The notes under the pieces: model-generated | The model's database searches: none | Told to the model about the DNA's origin: nothing | What the model saw: only the letters and a program-made list of their open reading frames with translations | Position numbers and translations under genes: made by a program | Assembly: GCF_949987515.2 (NCBI RefSeq) | Contig: NC_082684.1 | Span: forward strand, 46,404,006 to 46,468,005 | Reading direction: 5' to 3' | Length of the DNA stretch: 64,000 nt | DNA from: Delphinus delphis | Taxonomy: Eukaryota > Chordata > Mammalia > Artiodactyla > Delphinidae | Shown here: piece by piece, positions 48,890 to 62,913 of the stretch | How the letters are laid out: the number at the start of each line of letters is the position of its first letter | How positions within the stretch are numbered: the first letter of the stretch is position 1

Positions 48890-49810
48890 TGGCGCGCCTC
48901 CACTGGAATTTTCTACAGGTGCCCGCACTCAGCCTGCCGCATGCTGTCCTCCCAGTCTGTTTCTTTTCCGATTTACTCTTTGCTGTCGATGACATCATGG
49001 GCTACCCAGATGTCCCAGGCAAAAAGCTGGGCATCGTCCTAAATTCCTCATGCTCCATCCCTGTCTACATTCAATCAGTGCAATTCAATTCAGAGCTCTC
49101 TCAGGTCTATCTTACGAAGACCCCACGAACACACTACCTTGTCTCCTTTGTCCGTCTTGGTCCAAATTCATTTTCCTCCTCAGGTACTGAAACATCCCCC
49201 ACCGCCCAGCTGGCCTCCAAATCCAGAATCCCCTGCCCCGCCCCTACTTTGGTATGTCTCCCACTCTTCCGTTCAGGTCCTATTTCTGATATGTAAATCT
49301 AAGCAGGTCATTCTGCTGCTAAATTCCTTCCATGTCAGGATAAAAGCTCCAATCTTTTGCAATGCCTAGCATCCGGCTCGTCCCTCTCCAGACACTGTTC
49401 CCACGTGCCCCTAACACACAAGCCATCGGATGATGCACTTGGTCAAGCTGTCTCATAACCACGCTTTCACGAGTAACATTCCCTCTGCATAGAATGCCCT
49501 TCCCTCACCTTATATATTTGGCTAATCTGTAATCCTGCTCTGAGCTGAAGCTCCAGGCCTCTCCCCCTCCAGGAACTTTCCTTGACTTCCCTCCACTTTG
49601 AATTAGGGCCCTCCTTGCTGCCTGCCTCGACCCAGGGCAAGTCTCTGAGACAAGGTATTTTCACAGATGTGCACATGCATCAGGTCTCTGTTTGTGGCTC
49701 GCATGATAGCGAGTCCCTTGAGGCAGGGACCATCTCCTTCACCTCTGACTCCCCAATAACCAGTCCAAAGCCTCTCTCAGCAAGTGCTCAAGAAAGGCAG
49801 CTGACTTGCT
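48890..49810 (+). repeat. L2 LINE, long copy with 3' end
   Basis: Sense L2 over about 0.9 kb: CTACCCAGATGTCCCAGGCA, GGGCATCGTCCTAAATTCCT, CATTCAATCAGTGCAATTCA, CATTCCCTCTGCATAGAATG, GCGAGTCCCTTGAGGCAGGG. No frame is intact. Confidence 0.8.
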
Positions 49811-51906
49811 GAGGACAAAAATGAAACCTGTTAATCAGTCTTTCTTCCCTCGTCTCTGTTCCCATAGAACAGCCATATCACTCATGAACAGCCCTTGCCT
49901 TCGGATAAGTCTTTAGGTGTTGGGTTTATACAAAATTTCTGAAGACGTGATGCTAATAGGAGGGCCAAATGTACTTCTCCCACCAATGAAATTCTGTTCT
50001 CTATTTTCTTTTCCTTTCAGGAATTTATGGGAATGTCATTTTTTCCCCTCTTGGCCACCTGGAGGCTTTGTATGAGCGAAGGGGTAAGAGAGCACATTCT
50101 ACTAATGTGATATGGAGGGGAGAAGAATAGGACTGAGTGTCAACTTAGAATCGAGAATCTTTCCCCTGGGATAAGTCACAGTGAAGCTTTTGCAAGGAAG
50201 AAGGACCACTGAATTTAGAAACCGCAATCAGTCTATTCAGTCCAAACGTGTGTAACCGGTAGCCTCCACAGGGCATGTTGAAGGGGAAACTTCCATATCA
50301 CCATTCAGTGTCCCACTTCTGTTCATTAATTTCTAGTTGAGTAGCTGATCCCACGCTTCCCTGAGCCTGAGATATTAGTTTGAGATCCCTACTGCCAGGG
50401 ACATCCACTCAGTGCTTCAGAGCTGACTTAAACCTTCAGGATGTGTGTTTACTATAAAAGGAAAAACACAGCAAAGCAGGCAGATGATGTTAATCCTCTG
50501 AGAGCAGGAGCTGGTCTACTTGGGAGGGAACTTAGTGACAATCCCTGGCAGGGAACGCTGACACCAAGACGAAAAGAGGGAGAGATGGATGTTTGTGAAA
50601 AAAAAAAAAAAGGGCAAGAATGCTGGGCTGTGAGCTTTATTTCCCACTCTGGACCCAAGAGGCACATTCCTAAGGGACGATGTGTAGCCAAACCTGGCTC
50701 ATCTGTCTGGATGAAAAGGAAGCCTCGGATGAACACAGCGTTTCGGCAAAGTACGCACAGCTGCTGTCAAGAAAGATGAATTCACACTAAATTAAGCTCA
50801 ATTACGGGAATTTTTATTCTTTTCCCAAGGTGTGGGGTGAGGGCTGACATGCGTCCCCTGGAGATTTGGAACTCCTCCAAATTCTACTACAGATTCCTTG
50901 TTGTTCTCGTAAACTGGGTGTCTAAAAAGTAGGAAAATAGCAATTAGATGATGGCATCCTGAAGTGGACCAGAAAGTAGCTTTAAAAGGCTGACACTCCT
51001 GCCAAAGGGCCAGGTCACTGAAAGGAAGAGACATGGATCCAAGAGGAAGAGCTAGCGCTCTTTAAAAGCACTTCATTTGATTTCAGATTTCATTTCTCAG
51101 AAAAATACAAATTAATTTGGAAATTTAAACTGGTGCCTGCTCTTGGACAGGGGAATCGTATGACACACTCTTAGGACAGGCTTGTTAAGGGCTGCTTCTG
51201 CGCTCTCCTGGGAGGCCATCCTGAGCAGCGCTTGATGGTGGGAGTCCTCAGGGGTGGCCTTCGAGGGAAGCTGTTGCCAGGTGCAGCGGGGGAGGGGCAT
51301 TCGTGTGGCATAAACACTGGCCCCCACACTCTGGAATGATGCTGTTTTCAGGTGTGGATGTTCCTACGGCTTGACCTACCAGCTGAACTGCAAATATACT
51401 TTTCCCACACATAGAACCCTCATCGTCTATCATGTTCCTTCCTTCAAATAGGTTTTGCCATTTCATTCACTAAGGACTGTATACGTTGGGAGAAGGACCA
51501 TTCAATAGGTCAGCAGAAGGTGGATATACACAGAAGAGGGTCCTCTGTTTAGTCCTGTCACCAAAGAGCCTGTTTTCTGATCACATGCCTTGGGCCTATA
51601 TAGAAAATCTTGGCTATCAGATCTTATCTGCATCATTTTCCGATCGAAGAAGCTCTGAGGGGACAATTCTCACCAATTCTAAAAGAAGGAATCAAAGAAG
51701 CGGATAGATGGGATGTTCCTTGGACTTTGGAATATTTCGGCTTTGATTCTAAAACAGGGATAGGACATTTATTCCATTTTTCTCTCATTCATTTCTCTTT
51801 AAAAGTCTGTTCTCGTTACTCATTTCTCACCTCAAAAGGCCAGCATGCAATGAACAAACATTTCCCTGCTTTGGGAGAATGTCTAAGGTATACAGAGAGC
51901 TTCACA

Positions 51907-51968
51907 ACCAAAAACAAAGAAAGAAAACCAAGAAAAGAAAGCAAAAGGAAAAAAGAAAGAAAAGATAA
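51907..51968 (+). repeat. Purine-rich (GAAA-type) tract
   Basis: Almost pure A/G run on the plus strand with GAAA and GAAAG units. It produces a Lys/Arg-rich stretch in one translated frame that should not be read as protein. Confidence 0.85.
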
Positions 51969-53646
51969 CGAAGCTCCTATAAGCAGACAGCAGACCCAGC
52001 ATGCCTCTGGGCGAGGCCTGTGTCCTGGAGAACAACAGGCTTCCTGCAAGACCCTCCAAGCCCTTCAACGTAAAGGCCGGGCCTCCTTCCCACAGTTACC
52101 AATTAGAACCACGCGTAGCTTTCTTGGAAACCATCTGTCCAGACACTCCACCTGTCCAGATGCTCCACTTCGCCCGGCAAGAAGCTAGTCCTGAGTAACC
52201 ATGGCTTCTGCCCGTCTCGGGCCAAGCATGGCTGAGCCTCCCCTGCTACTCATCCCCCGGGGCTCAGCTGCTTGAACACAGAACCATGTAGCATAAACTC
52301 CAAAATGGGTTTTGGTAGGTCTCCAAAATTATGACACATTTCCCCGAGAACTGTGAAAGAGAAAGAAGAGAGGACACACATCCCCACCGTGCCAAAAGGA
52401 GCCACTGCTTTTGCTGCCTGTTAAACACCTTTAATGACCCATTTGTTATCACCAGAGAGAGGAGAACATCAAGATGTGTCCCACCCGCTCTGGGCACTCA
52501 GCACAGTATCCACCACAGATGGTGGTGGGATGGGAGGATGCTGGCCTGAGCAGCTGGGAGGGAGGAATGCTCCAGGGAAGTGTCTTTGTGTCCGATTCAT
52601 GTCCCCTGGTGGGCAAGCTCCAGTTTTCAGCCTGGCGCTCACTTACAACCAGCACCTGGGCAATGGCGGGCATCTCTCTGTGCCACGCTTCTGTGGTGGG
52701 GAGGAAACTCAGTACACAGCCTCTTATGTCAACACTAGCTCTTCTCAAGGGTACGATCAGAAACAGCACAACCTCAGGACTATGCATGCCAGCAACGAGG
52801 GCACCCTCAGAGCCTCCCCTCAGCATCGTAGTCCCAGGAGCACGACTAGCTCTTGTTTCTCCATCTAAAATTGTTATTAATGTGTCTCTGATGAGCATCT
52901 TTCCCTAAGGGCTTCCCAGCCCTTGAACAACTTGCATCTAAACATACAGAATGTGCGTATCCTCTCTGAACCTACCATGGGTAATTTGGAAATCTCTATC
53001 TCCCGATGAGTACCTTTAGAAGAGGAGAGGTTTACAGGGCAGTGTAGGAACATTTATTTATGCTGCACAAAAGGCCTTTATCACCTGTATGCAAATCTGC
53101 TATCAGGCTTAAAACACTGTCAGAGAGTCTCAGTGGTATTTTTTTCATGTCCCTTAAACAGATGCAGAGAAAAAGGGTTTGCAAGCTTCTTTGGATATCA
53201 AAGGAAAAGGGAGAGAGGAAAGAAAGCAACACTACGATTGTACACTGAGAGAGATTTGAAAAAAGATCCTGCGGTTTGTTTTGCTAAATTATTGACGGTT
53301 CCCTGGCCAAAGCAGTGAGGTAGAAGGCTGGAGCAGCTCAGCGTCTTTACAAACAGGGCAGACCAGGAATGTACGTGCAAACAGTAGATGCTATCACCGC
53401 CAGCTGTGACACATTTAATTGTCTGCAAGTCACTGCATTCAAAAAAAAAAAGAGGGTGTTGACCTCTCTTGCTCTTCCCAGGTTTTGGTAAGAAGCCCTG
53501 GAAGGGGAGTCCGAGCCCTTTCCTCCACGGTCAACTCCATCAGCCTGGGGAGGGGCGGGCTCCTTCCTCCTCACTGCCTACCTCTCTTCTCACCCTCCTG
53601 ATTCCAAATAAAGGGATGGACTCTGTTGCCAGTGGTCGTCACTCAC

Positions 53647-53910
53647 CTTTCATACCACTACCTTCTTCTTGGAATGTGTTACGAGCAGTGGTCTGATCTT
53701 CTAAGTGTTCACTCCCACCACTTCCTGAAGAGGCTACACTGCTTTGTGGTGACAGGGGGGCATGATCGGATGGGAGGCACTGGGGTCCTCTAGCTCGTAA
53801 GTCCTCATGAGACATCCATCCATGTCCTAGAGGCTGGTTTGGCACATTCATGGGTGGGGTAAGGGACACAGATCGTTTCAAAGGGCTGTGGTGTGCCTGG
53901 CCTGAGAGAA
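53647..53910 (-). CDS. SAMD4A: SAMD4A coding exon (Ser-rich region before SAM domain)
   Basis: This 264-base exon follows a TTTTTTCCAG acceptor and ends at a GTGAGT donor. It starts with two bases that complete an Ile codon and ends with one base of an Asp codon, giving about residues 240-326 in human numbering. The peptide opens [18 protein letters not shown], continues through a Ser/Gly-rich stretch ([13 protein letters not shown]), and ends GSGMK just before the SAM domain. The region looks disordered. KRSVS is a plausible basophilic-kinase site (inference). The length is a multiple of three and both ends have the same phase, so skipping the exon would keep the frame. It is the most upstream SAMD4A exon in the window. 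Confidence 0.95.
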
Positions 53911-55675
53911 CTGGAAAAAAAAAATAAAATGAAATAGGTTATTCCCCCCCCTTTAGCCTGGGCCGCAGAAGAACCCACAGTACCTCTTCACCCTGAGAGA
54001 TGGCGCTGTCTTATTACTGCATCAGTGGGCATGGGGTGGCCCTTCCCTTCGGGGTGATTAAAAAGGATGCTGTCTGTGCCTCTGGGTGGGTTGGGCTTCT
54101 CCAGGGAGGCTACATCTATAGTGCCCAGACCTGTGCTTTTGCGGGTTGGGATCTGGGTTTAGTTCCGACTCTAGAAATCAGGATTTGGAGTAGTGGGCTA
54201 CTGCTACATAAATCAGGTGAGGCTTGACAGCCTGGCTAAGTGGCCATCTGCCAAGACTGAAAAGAACATGTCCTGGATAATTTGTTTGCAGGGGAGGAAA
54301 CACACAAAACCCGACATTACCCATGTCGTTAAGGGTGGACTTCTGCAAGGGCAGGCAGGCCGGTCATCATCGTTGGGGATCTTTGCTGGGCTGAGCTAGA
54401 CGAAGTGGACTAGTCCTTCCAACCAGGAATCGGGGGAACCATCACCTCTGAAGGGGGTGCAGGCTCAGCGAGGGGCCCAACACTACCAGGGGTACGGGAC
54501 ACAGCAGCTGTGCGTGAAAGGGCCGATTCTTTCTCTTGGCTTCGCAGGTTAATTGCCAAACTTTATATTGAAAACACTTCCAGGTAACAAGGCGTTCATT
54601 CAGAAGCCAGGGGGGTGCTCTCAGTAATCCGGGAATGGTTTCTACCAGCGTGCTCAGCCCTTCCGTGCAGTGGGCAACATCTGTGTAGCCCCCATTTTTA
54701 ATTTCTTTTCCAGAAAACCAGGAAAAAGCAACAACTCACATATACCTAGCCAAATTAAATTGAGGTCATTCAAGGGAGGGATTTAACCAAAATCAACGCC
54801 GAGGGAGCCGACGTTACCCTTGGTTGGTTTTTCTGGGCGTGTAAAGTGACAACCTTACAAAATAAGTCTATTCATAACTTTCTCTCTGCGCTGGCTACTG
54901 ACAGGTCCAGTTTATTTTGACTGCTGCAGTGTTAACATGGAACTGAGCCACATGCATTTTTAAACATTTTTCAGGGAAGCCATTAAGTTCCATTTCAGGC
55001 TCTATCCCCTCCGATGAGGTATTTACTCTCCCAAGTACGGACTAGCAATGCTTTGCTGGCGTTCATCTTTGTGCGTTTTTCAGTCAGCAGACCTGACATC
55101 CCAATGTAAGAAGTTCTGCTTTCTGTTAAACCGCATTCTGGTGCGGCAGCACCCACACAGAGACCTGAACAGCAGGCTCCCTTGCCGCCCACTTAAAAAG
55201 ATAAAGACCAGGGCCAAAAGTCTGAGTGTTTGCAAAAAGTGTGTTTGGGGCAGTAGAGGTGAGGGCAGGCTGCTCCTGGTCAGCTGGCATTAACCAGGCC
55301 CTGAGAGCCATGGGGCTCACACCTCTGCTGTCAGTGTTTCCGTTTGGCTTCATGTGGCCAGAAGGGCAGTCTTGTGTGTGCAAGAGGGACAATCAGAAGG
55401 GCTAGAAACTTCCTTATTAACAAAAAAGGGAGGGAAAAAGGGAGCTGCCGAGTGTAGTATCTGTAACCTGAGAAATATTTCTAATTTGGGTCGATTCTAT
55501 CAAAGGCAAGGAATTATCATCTAACTTCAAAATATGCAAAGGGAACACTGTTAAAAATTTTTTTGGATCCTAACAGGCTGAAACAGCTTGCATTTCCACT
55601 AAATAGACTATGGAAGAAACTATTTAAAAAGGCTCCCTGGAAAATGCATTGCTACCTGGTTGGATCCGAATTAGC

Positions 55676-55725
55676 AAGAGAAAAAGAAAAAGAAAAAGAA
55701 AAAGCAGAAAAAGAAAAAGGAAGCA
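55676..55725 (+). repeat. (AAAAAG)n purine microsatellite
   Basis: Imperfect AAAAAG units on the plus strand, followed by AGCAGCAGC. On the transcribed strand it is a CTTTTT-rich pyrimidine tract. Confidence 0.9.
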
Positions 55726-58700
55726 GCAGCAAAAATGAAGAGAGAAGCCAATAGGAAGAAAAGCCAGACATCCAGAAAATTCATTTCATGCCTGTCTAAG
55801 TATTTATACAAAATTGGGCAGACTTGTTCAGGGCTGCCCCAAGTGCTGGGACTTTCCAGCTTAGATGTCTTTGCTTCCTGGTACCTCTGCAACCATTTCA
55901 GAATATCTGGTAGATGCTCTGAACGGTGCCAGCCAGGTGTGCCCAGAGTGGAAACGGGGGCTCCTCTTCACAGCCAGGATTAGAGTGAGCCCGAAACCAT
56001 AAAAACAGGCCTTGCCAAAGAGAGACACACAGCTCAGAGCTGCTGGAACCCTTAGCATTCCACCTGGTTAGAGGCTATAACTGAATCCATAACCATGAGT
56101 GGTAACACTGCTAAGAGAGTCCCCATTTTTGGATGTGGAGAACAATACCACACACAGGTAGCAGCTGAATTCTGTTATTAGATGAAGCCAATTTGCTTCT
56201 TTCCACCGAAAGTTTTCTTAAAATCCATGCTACCTCCCCACCGATGGGTGTCCTTGGGGAGGCTGTCAGTGTCCAAGGAATCTACTAAATGTTTACCTAA
56301 CTTCCCAGGACTTATAGGGATTTGTTCGTAGAAACCTACATCCATTTCTTCATATATCCCTGAGCTTGGCCGAAGCTACAGGGATTACGGCACAAACTTG
56401 GTTGGTCTCTGTCTCCAATAAAAGTCAATTATACCTGAGGTACCAGGACCTTTTCCCAGGGACTTTCTACCTAAGGCCCCACCCTGTCTGTATCATAGAG
56501 ATTCCCACAGCTGGCACCAAACTCAGAAACGTCCCCTTAGGAGCGAACCTGACATAGCAACCAAGCACAATGCCTCTCGTTAAGCTTCTGGTTTGGTTTG
56601 CAGAGAGGGCCGTGGATTGAGAGCCAGAGGGGGCCCACACCTACATGAAAGCCAAGTTGTGCGGGGCAAACACCTCATTTCTCCAAAGGGAACTGAGGCC
56701 TGGAGGCAATACAGGCTCACCTTCCTGTGGGAAGGAGACCGGAGCAGGTGACAGGTCACCTGCCAACAAGGCCACTTTGGCGTGAAGACAAATCTTCAGG
56801 TAGAGGTAATGGTGACCGCGGAGCCGAATTTGGTATTACGTCAGGTGCTGGAGTACTTTGTTTGGCATAAAATAGCCGAGGAAAGAATAAACGCCATGGA
56901 CAGAAAGGGTGTGAGAAAACAGGCCACACAGCGGTGGAACGAATGAGGTGGCCCGGGGCAAAGGGTGGATGGCTGTCCCATGGCTCCTTTTTCTTTTCAA
57001 CCAAAAGAACTCATCTGAAGTGGTGGTAAATAGAGGAAGAATGGATATTCAGGCAAAAATAAATAAATAAAATTCCTTTCCCTCTGAGTAGGGAGGGGAG
57101 AGCAGTGAAGTGAGGCTTCTGAGAAGCTCTTCACACTGTGTTCGCTGCCCCAGAATAACTCTAGCTAGAGGCAGACCTTCTGAATGTTCTCGCTTGCTGA
57201 CTGCTGCAGGCCAGACAACAGCAGCGCTCCATTCAGACTTAAGCCGCCCCAGAGTGATATTCAAATGATGCAGAATTAAGCACACCTTGCAAAAAAAATC
57301 TCACTATTGATGAGAAGTTGGCAAGTTCCAGCTAAACCGAGGTCCTGAATTTTGTGACTTTATAATAATGAGCGTTGGAGGGACGGCATATTTCAGGGGG
57401 GATTCATTCTAACGATTGCCCAGGGGGGCAAAATTGTGACTCTTGCTCTTGAAAAAACTGAAGCTAGAACTTAATACTGTGTAGAGTATAGAGCCCGTAT
57501 CGCTTATATTTTTAGGAATAGGAAATCTCAGGTATGTACACAAATATATGTATGTATGTGTACATATGACAGTAGAGTACTATAATAGTTGGGACATTTA
57601 TAACTTCAAGTGAACTAAAAATAAATAATAAATATTGAGCAAGTCTAGTTGAAATATGGGAAAAGCAGCTAAAAATAATCTTGCTTCAGCAGTGGAGCAG
57701 TATGATGTGAGGACAGAGGGTCTTATAATCCGGCAATAAACTCTGTCATACCATTCGGGGCCAGCCGCCGTCTCTGACCTCCTTTAACCTTATGATTTCT
57801 TTTTCATCTCCAAGCACCTTTCATGAGACTACTTTCAACACATTTTTAGGGCAAAATACGATACCTGGCGCTGGGTTCTGTTCTTCTAAGTCTTTTCTTG
57901 AAAGCCTGGAAATCAGATTTCTTTCCCCTTTCCTTTGACCAAACTTAACTTTGCCTTCATTTTTAGCTACTGAAATAAGGTTCAGGAAAAGACTTTTCAA
58001 GATAGACTCTTTTAAGAAAATTAGGTATAACTACTTCTCCTGCCTTCTAATATGACAAATAATGGGGTTTGTGGAAAGAGGAAGGTTTGGGATATGGGCC
58101 CAGCTTTTCCTTGGTCCACTGTTAGGTTAAGAATTGTACCCCACTGTCAAGGAGTGAAGTGATCCTCATACACAAACAGTTCGGACGACTGAAGCTCAAC
58201 TCTTACACTGAAACTTTATCCTAACAAACGGTAATGGAGATCTTTCGAAGATACATTGCATACTTCTCTGTTCTCCTTAACTTTATACAGTGAATGCAAG
58301 TAATGCTTTAAAATTAGTATTATGAGCATAGATTAATAACATTTCAGAGGTGCGAGGCCCTGAAAGGCAATGTAATCCAATAATCCCTATGTTGTGGGCT
58401 GGGGGCCCCCGGGTAGTGGAAGGACCTGGGAATCCCTACGTGTACCGGTTAGTAGATGAGATGCTGTGCTCTACGTGGTTTTTATACATATGTAGAGAGT
58501 ATTAAAATTAATAAAATATAAATTCATTTATATTTGCTGAGTTCATAGCTCTTTTTGTCATTTTTTCATCATCAGATTTGAAGTACAATTATTGTTTTAC
58601 GGGGATCCCAGTTTTTTGTTAAAAACTGAGGCCCAAACTCAATAAATGACAGAGATGACTGCTATTCTCTGCTGTGTTTGCTGAGTTCCACGGGCACCTA

Positions 58701-61700
58701 GTGGCCTCGGGAACTCGTATGCTTAAAGTCCTCTGGTGCCTTTCACAGTTATACTACCTCCTCAAGTTCACTCCACCACCAGGTCTCATTGCTACCACTG
58801 TGAGTTTCCACCTATCTCCAGGCTCAGCATTTTGCCCTGGAGTCTAAAATCTAGGCTGCTGAAGCTGATTTCCTTTTGAATAAGGGCATTAAGTACACCC
58901 ATACTCCTAATGTCATTCTCTTTCATCAAACCCAATAACCTGTCTTCTCAACCCAAGGTTGGGCTCTGCAACCTCATCAGGCCCTCATGAGTTCAGCCAC
59001 ATAGACAGGATTTGCAATTTCACTCTTCTTTCTTCTTAAGCCAGTCTCTCCATTTCTAATTCAAGAAGTTGGCCTTCACAGAAAAACTTAATGCTTTGTT
59101 AATTTTTCAACTTCTAGACGCTCATGTGACAGAACTCAATCTAATTGCTAGTATGACTAAACTTTACAAAAACAACTCATTCTAATTTAGGGATTTTAAA
59201 AAGTAGAATGAGGAAATCAAACATTTGCATATTATTTTTTAAATATTAACTTAGAATTTCTTTCCCGAATGAAAAGGTCCAGGTCAATTCCCTACTCGGG
59301 TGATACATGTTACGTGTGTCAACAGGCTATGAAAGAGCACGGGGAATATTCTACTTACGTGTTGTTAATGGTGTACTTTAACAATATTTTTTAGACCTAC
59401 TCCCAAAAGACATTCAGAAGTATCAGTAGAACCTTTGCTGAATACACCGATTTGAGAGTTTTGCTGCAGGAGGTGCTTTGATATTTGTCAAGTTTGAAGG
59501 AGAAAAAGCTCAAGCCATTGCCAGCTATAAAATAGCTATGGCTATTGTTTCAAAGTTACTGGGGAGAGTGTTTCTGTCCATTCCCTTAGTTTAGGCTTAA
59601 CAGGCATCTTTCGGGTGCCATCCCAAGAGTTCCTTCTGAGAACACTGATTTCAGAGCATCTAAGGAACTGTTACTAAAGGCTTTCCATTTTCAAAGAGTA
59701 GAGTTCTGCTAACACCACTAACACCTATGCGTAATTCTAGGCATTTGCTTTTTAAAAAAGCCAACATCTTTGAGTAAGGCTCAGTGGCGAAACGACATTA
59801 GACCCTGGATTCCTCTTCTTTAGTTGGTTTTGTGGTGCCACAACCAGTAATCTGAGGCCCTGTGGTGGGAATCTTTGGGGAAGAAAAGATTAATAGTACT
59901 GCAAGAATACATTAAAAGAAAACAAAACTTGGGTATTTAATCAGTGACATCATGCAAAAAAAAGACAACACCAGTCACATTCATGGCCAAGAACAGATTT
60001 GTGTCGGGGGTTGGAGGGGGAAGGGAGTATTAATTATTACGGTTAAAATTAACATGCTCCGTCTCATTGCTTCAGGGAATAGATTAAAAGCAAATCTGAA
60101 AGGTTATATGCCTCAACTCTGCATGCTTGTGCTCTGCTTCTTGTCCAAAAGTTTGGAAAACCAGTGTTCACAACATCTGGACACCAGAAGATGATTCCCC
60201 CAAACAGCTGTAGACTCCACCCCATCCTGGGGGAAGAAGAAAGAGCATGCTACAAAGCAAAGACGTAGGGGGCGGACCGGGTGTTCCCGACAAGCCCAGG
60301 GAGGAAGCCACCCGCTCTCTGAAGAGAAAGTATACACTCGCCTATGCAACAAAACAAAACAAACGGAGACTCCAGAAGAAGACAGAGCCGCAAAGAACAT
60401 GCCAACAGGGCTGACAAATACACACTGCCAAATCTCTTTCTCCCCCTTCAGTCTCATTTTCATACCATATTGAAGTGAACACGTTCTGACGCAGGGAAAA
60501 GCACCTGGAGAGGTTTTTCCATGATGTGAGTCCTTGTCACTGGTGTCAGCCCTCATGCCTCCACAGAAGGCTCGGCCTTTGGGCAGAGCAAAGATGTATG
60601 TTTCTGCCTTCACATATCACTTAAACATTTAGGCTTTTAAGAAGTAAATTAGAATGTTTCTGGCAGACTTTTATTGCTGCATTAATCTTTTGTACATTTC
60701 ATTTGTCCTCTTTTGTCAGTTTCTATAATGGCAAAACTGGGTGTCATCCAGTAGAAAATTTATTTTAGAAAACTGCTGTTTGACTTTACATTGTCATTAT
60801 TTATAAGTTAGACAAGAAGCCAATATATACATTTTATAGAAATCAGTAGAATGTTACAAGTAGAACTTCAAATCAATCAGTCCTAAAAGGAAACTGCCCA
60901 AATCCTCTCATTCCATTCTATCAAAACCAATGACACCTACTACGGAAGTAACTTGACACCACTGAAGCAGATGTTTCAGCCAATTCGAGGGACTGTGGAA
61001 TCAACCCAGCCATTTCTAAGGTTCCTGTATATTGGGTTCACTTCTACTTTCCTGAATTATATTCCTTTTCATATCTATAGTTATACCTATATGTGCTTAA
61101 CCCTTAGGCTTCTTAGACCTTAGGTTTGTCTGTGGAATTTCTACCCATGTGGTGAGTGAAGAGTTTAGACAGAGTTGCAGAATTTGAATCATTTTGATTA
61201 TGACACCAAGTAAAGAAAATATTTGAGTCAAGCAAGTGGCCACGAGTGGACTGAAGCAGCTATTTCCTTTTTTGTTTACCAGTGTGTCCATAAAAATGCT
61301 CCAGTCACTGTGTTTAAGGAAGAGAATGGAGAAACTCAGAAAGTTAGATGTTTGATGACAAAACTACCCTCCTACCCCTTTCTTAAAAGATAACTCTCAA
61401 ATTGTAATCACTGTTAGCTCACATGTCTATCCAGGAAGTGCTTCTTAGGTTTACAAAATGCACTGTCCATCCTGTGTTTAACACTCCCCGGCCGCTGACT
61501 GAATGCGGGTACCAGCAAAGCAATCCAAATTTGGAACTGCAATAGCCAGGGTTTCATGATTGAGCAACCAAGCCCCGCCTCAGAGCATCAATCCCAGGGC
61601 CACTACTAGAGTCACTGAACAAATCATCACGGTATCCTTTTGCATCTTGACACCACCAGCAGCAGTTGTCCAGAGGAGAAGGGGGTCACACTTAAAAGGG

Positions 61701-62913
61701 GCTTACAAAGGATATTTTGGAGTCTTGTCTACTAACTCCTGTCTTGAGCTGAGCTGAACTACTGGCAAAGTCTTCACTGCCAATGGAGCTTAAAAGGCTC
61801 CCAGATAAGAGGGCAACAGCACTGATTAGGCAAGGACTGGCATCATTAGAAGATGCCAAAATCCTACTGCCATCAGGGTCTCAACTCAGCACCAGCCAAA
61901 CGCAGGACCGGTGCCAGGATTTCAGAGTGTGAAACTCTGAACTTGGCCTTGATTAAGCAGCAATCTTTTTTCTTTTCTTTCTAGTGTTAGGAGACGGGTT
62001 ATAAATAATTAGAAATGTATTATGCAGTCCTGACTAATTCTTAACTTAGTTCCTTGATAGAAGAATGAGAACTGGAGATTCTCAGCATTTCGGCCGGCAA
62101 TTTACTGATGAGGGAATTGGTTCTTGTTTTCATTAAAGCATTCAATCTAAATGTCAAGTGTAACAATACACATAAATGACCATTCAAAAAAAAAACCCCA
62201 CAATTTGAGCTTACACTGCTAATTAGATTATTTGGGGGGTGTTAATTAAGAGAAATTGGATGGTTTGGGTTCTCCTGGTTTCTTAATTATATTTGATTGA
62301 ATCACCATGTGATTCAGGACAAGCTATTGAGGCTTCACGCATCCCAATTCCCACCTTCTCTTCACCTTCAGCCTCTTCTCAAATTTAAACTGTCACAACC
62401 TGACCCTGTGGGTGTTGGGACACAGTGAGATTGGTACTGTGTTTGTAAAATTGATTTACTGTGGTCTGTAATTACACATAACGATTTGAATTTTTCACTT
62501 GGCACTGCATTTTTCATTTAAACCGGACCGTTATTCTCTATCCCAGAGAAACAGCGTTTACGTAATTGCTCTCAACTCATCGACTTGGGTATTATAAATC
62601 AGTCCTGCAATAAAAGACTTCCAGAGACACTGCAAGCATGAGGTTCCTGGCATAATTCAGGCCCCAGGACTGTTCTAGTTTAAGGACAGGAATTGAACAG
62701 CATTCATTTCTTATTGGATATGAGATGGGGAGGGCTGTCTGGAGCCTTAAGATCTGGGCAGCAAAGAGAACAGGCTGTAGGGCGATCAGGGGGGCTGGGC
62801 TGACCCCAGATAACCAGCTCAGATCCATAGGTCTCTTTGCTTGTCTGCTTCTATGTCCACCTTGACCTGCATACAAACTATACAGTGTGTGTTCCTTTAT
62901 TATGTCTTATATA

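Larger units (their letters stand above)
42513..53646 (-). other. SAMD4A: SAMD4A intron (exon 53647 to exon 42512)
   Basis: 11.1-kb intron, the longest complete one here. It holds a MER-type DNA-transposon fragment (42745-42920), TG tract (43185-43255), partial MIR (43570-43680), two long L2 copies (45720-46720 and 48890-49810), a G-run (45872-45893) and a purine tract (51907-51968). ORFs up to 192 codons occur, but none resembles a known protein. Confidence 0.85.

Noticed and set aside
51610..52188. 192-codon plus-strand ORF with Lys/Arg-rich middle
   Set aside because: It begins at TTG rather than ATG, lies in an intron and gains its basic stretch from a GAAA purine tract. No known domain seen.
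60113..60613. 166-codon minus-strand ORF in the upstream intron
   Set aside because: The peptide matches nothing I recognise, has no splice-bounded structure of a SAMD4A exon and is Ser/Phe-rich as random intron often is. A protein search would be needed to revive it.
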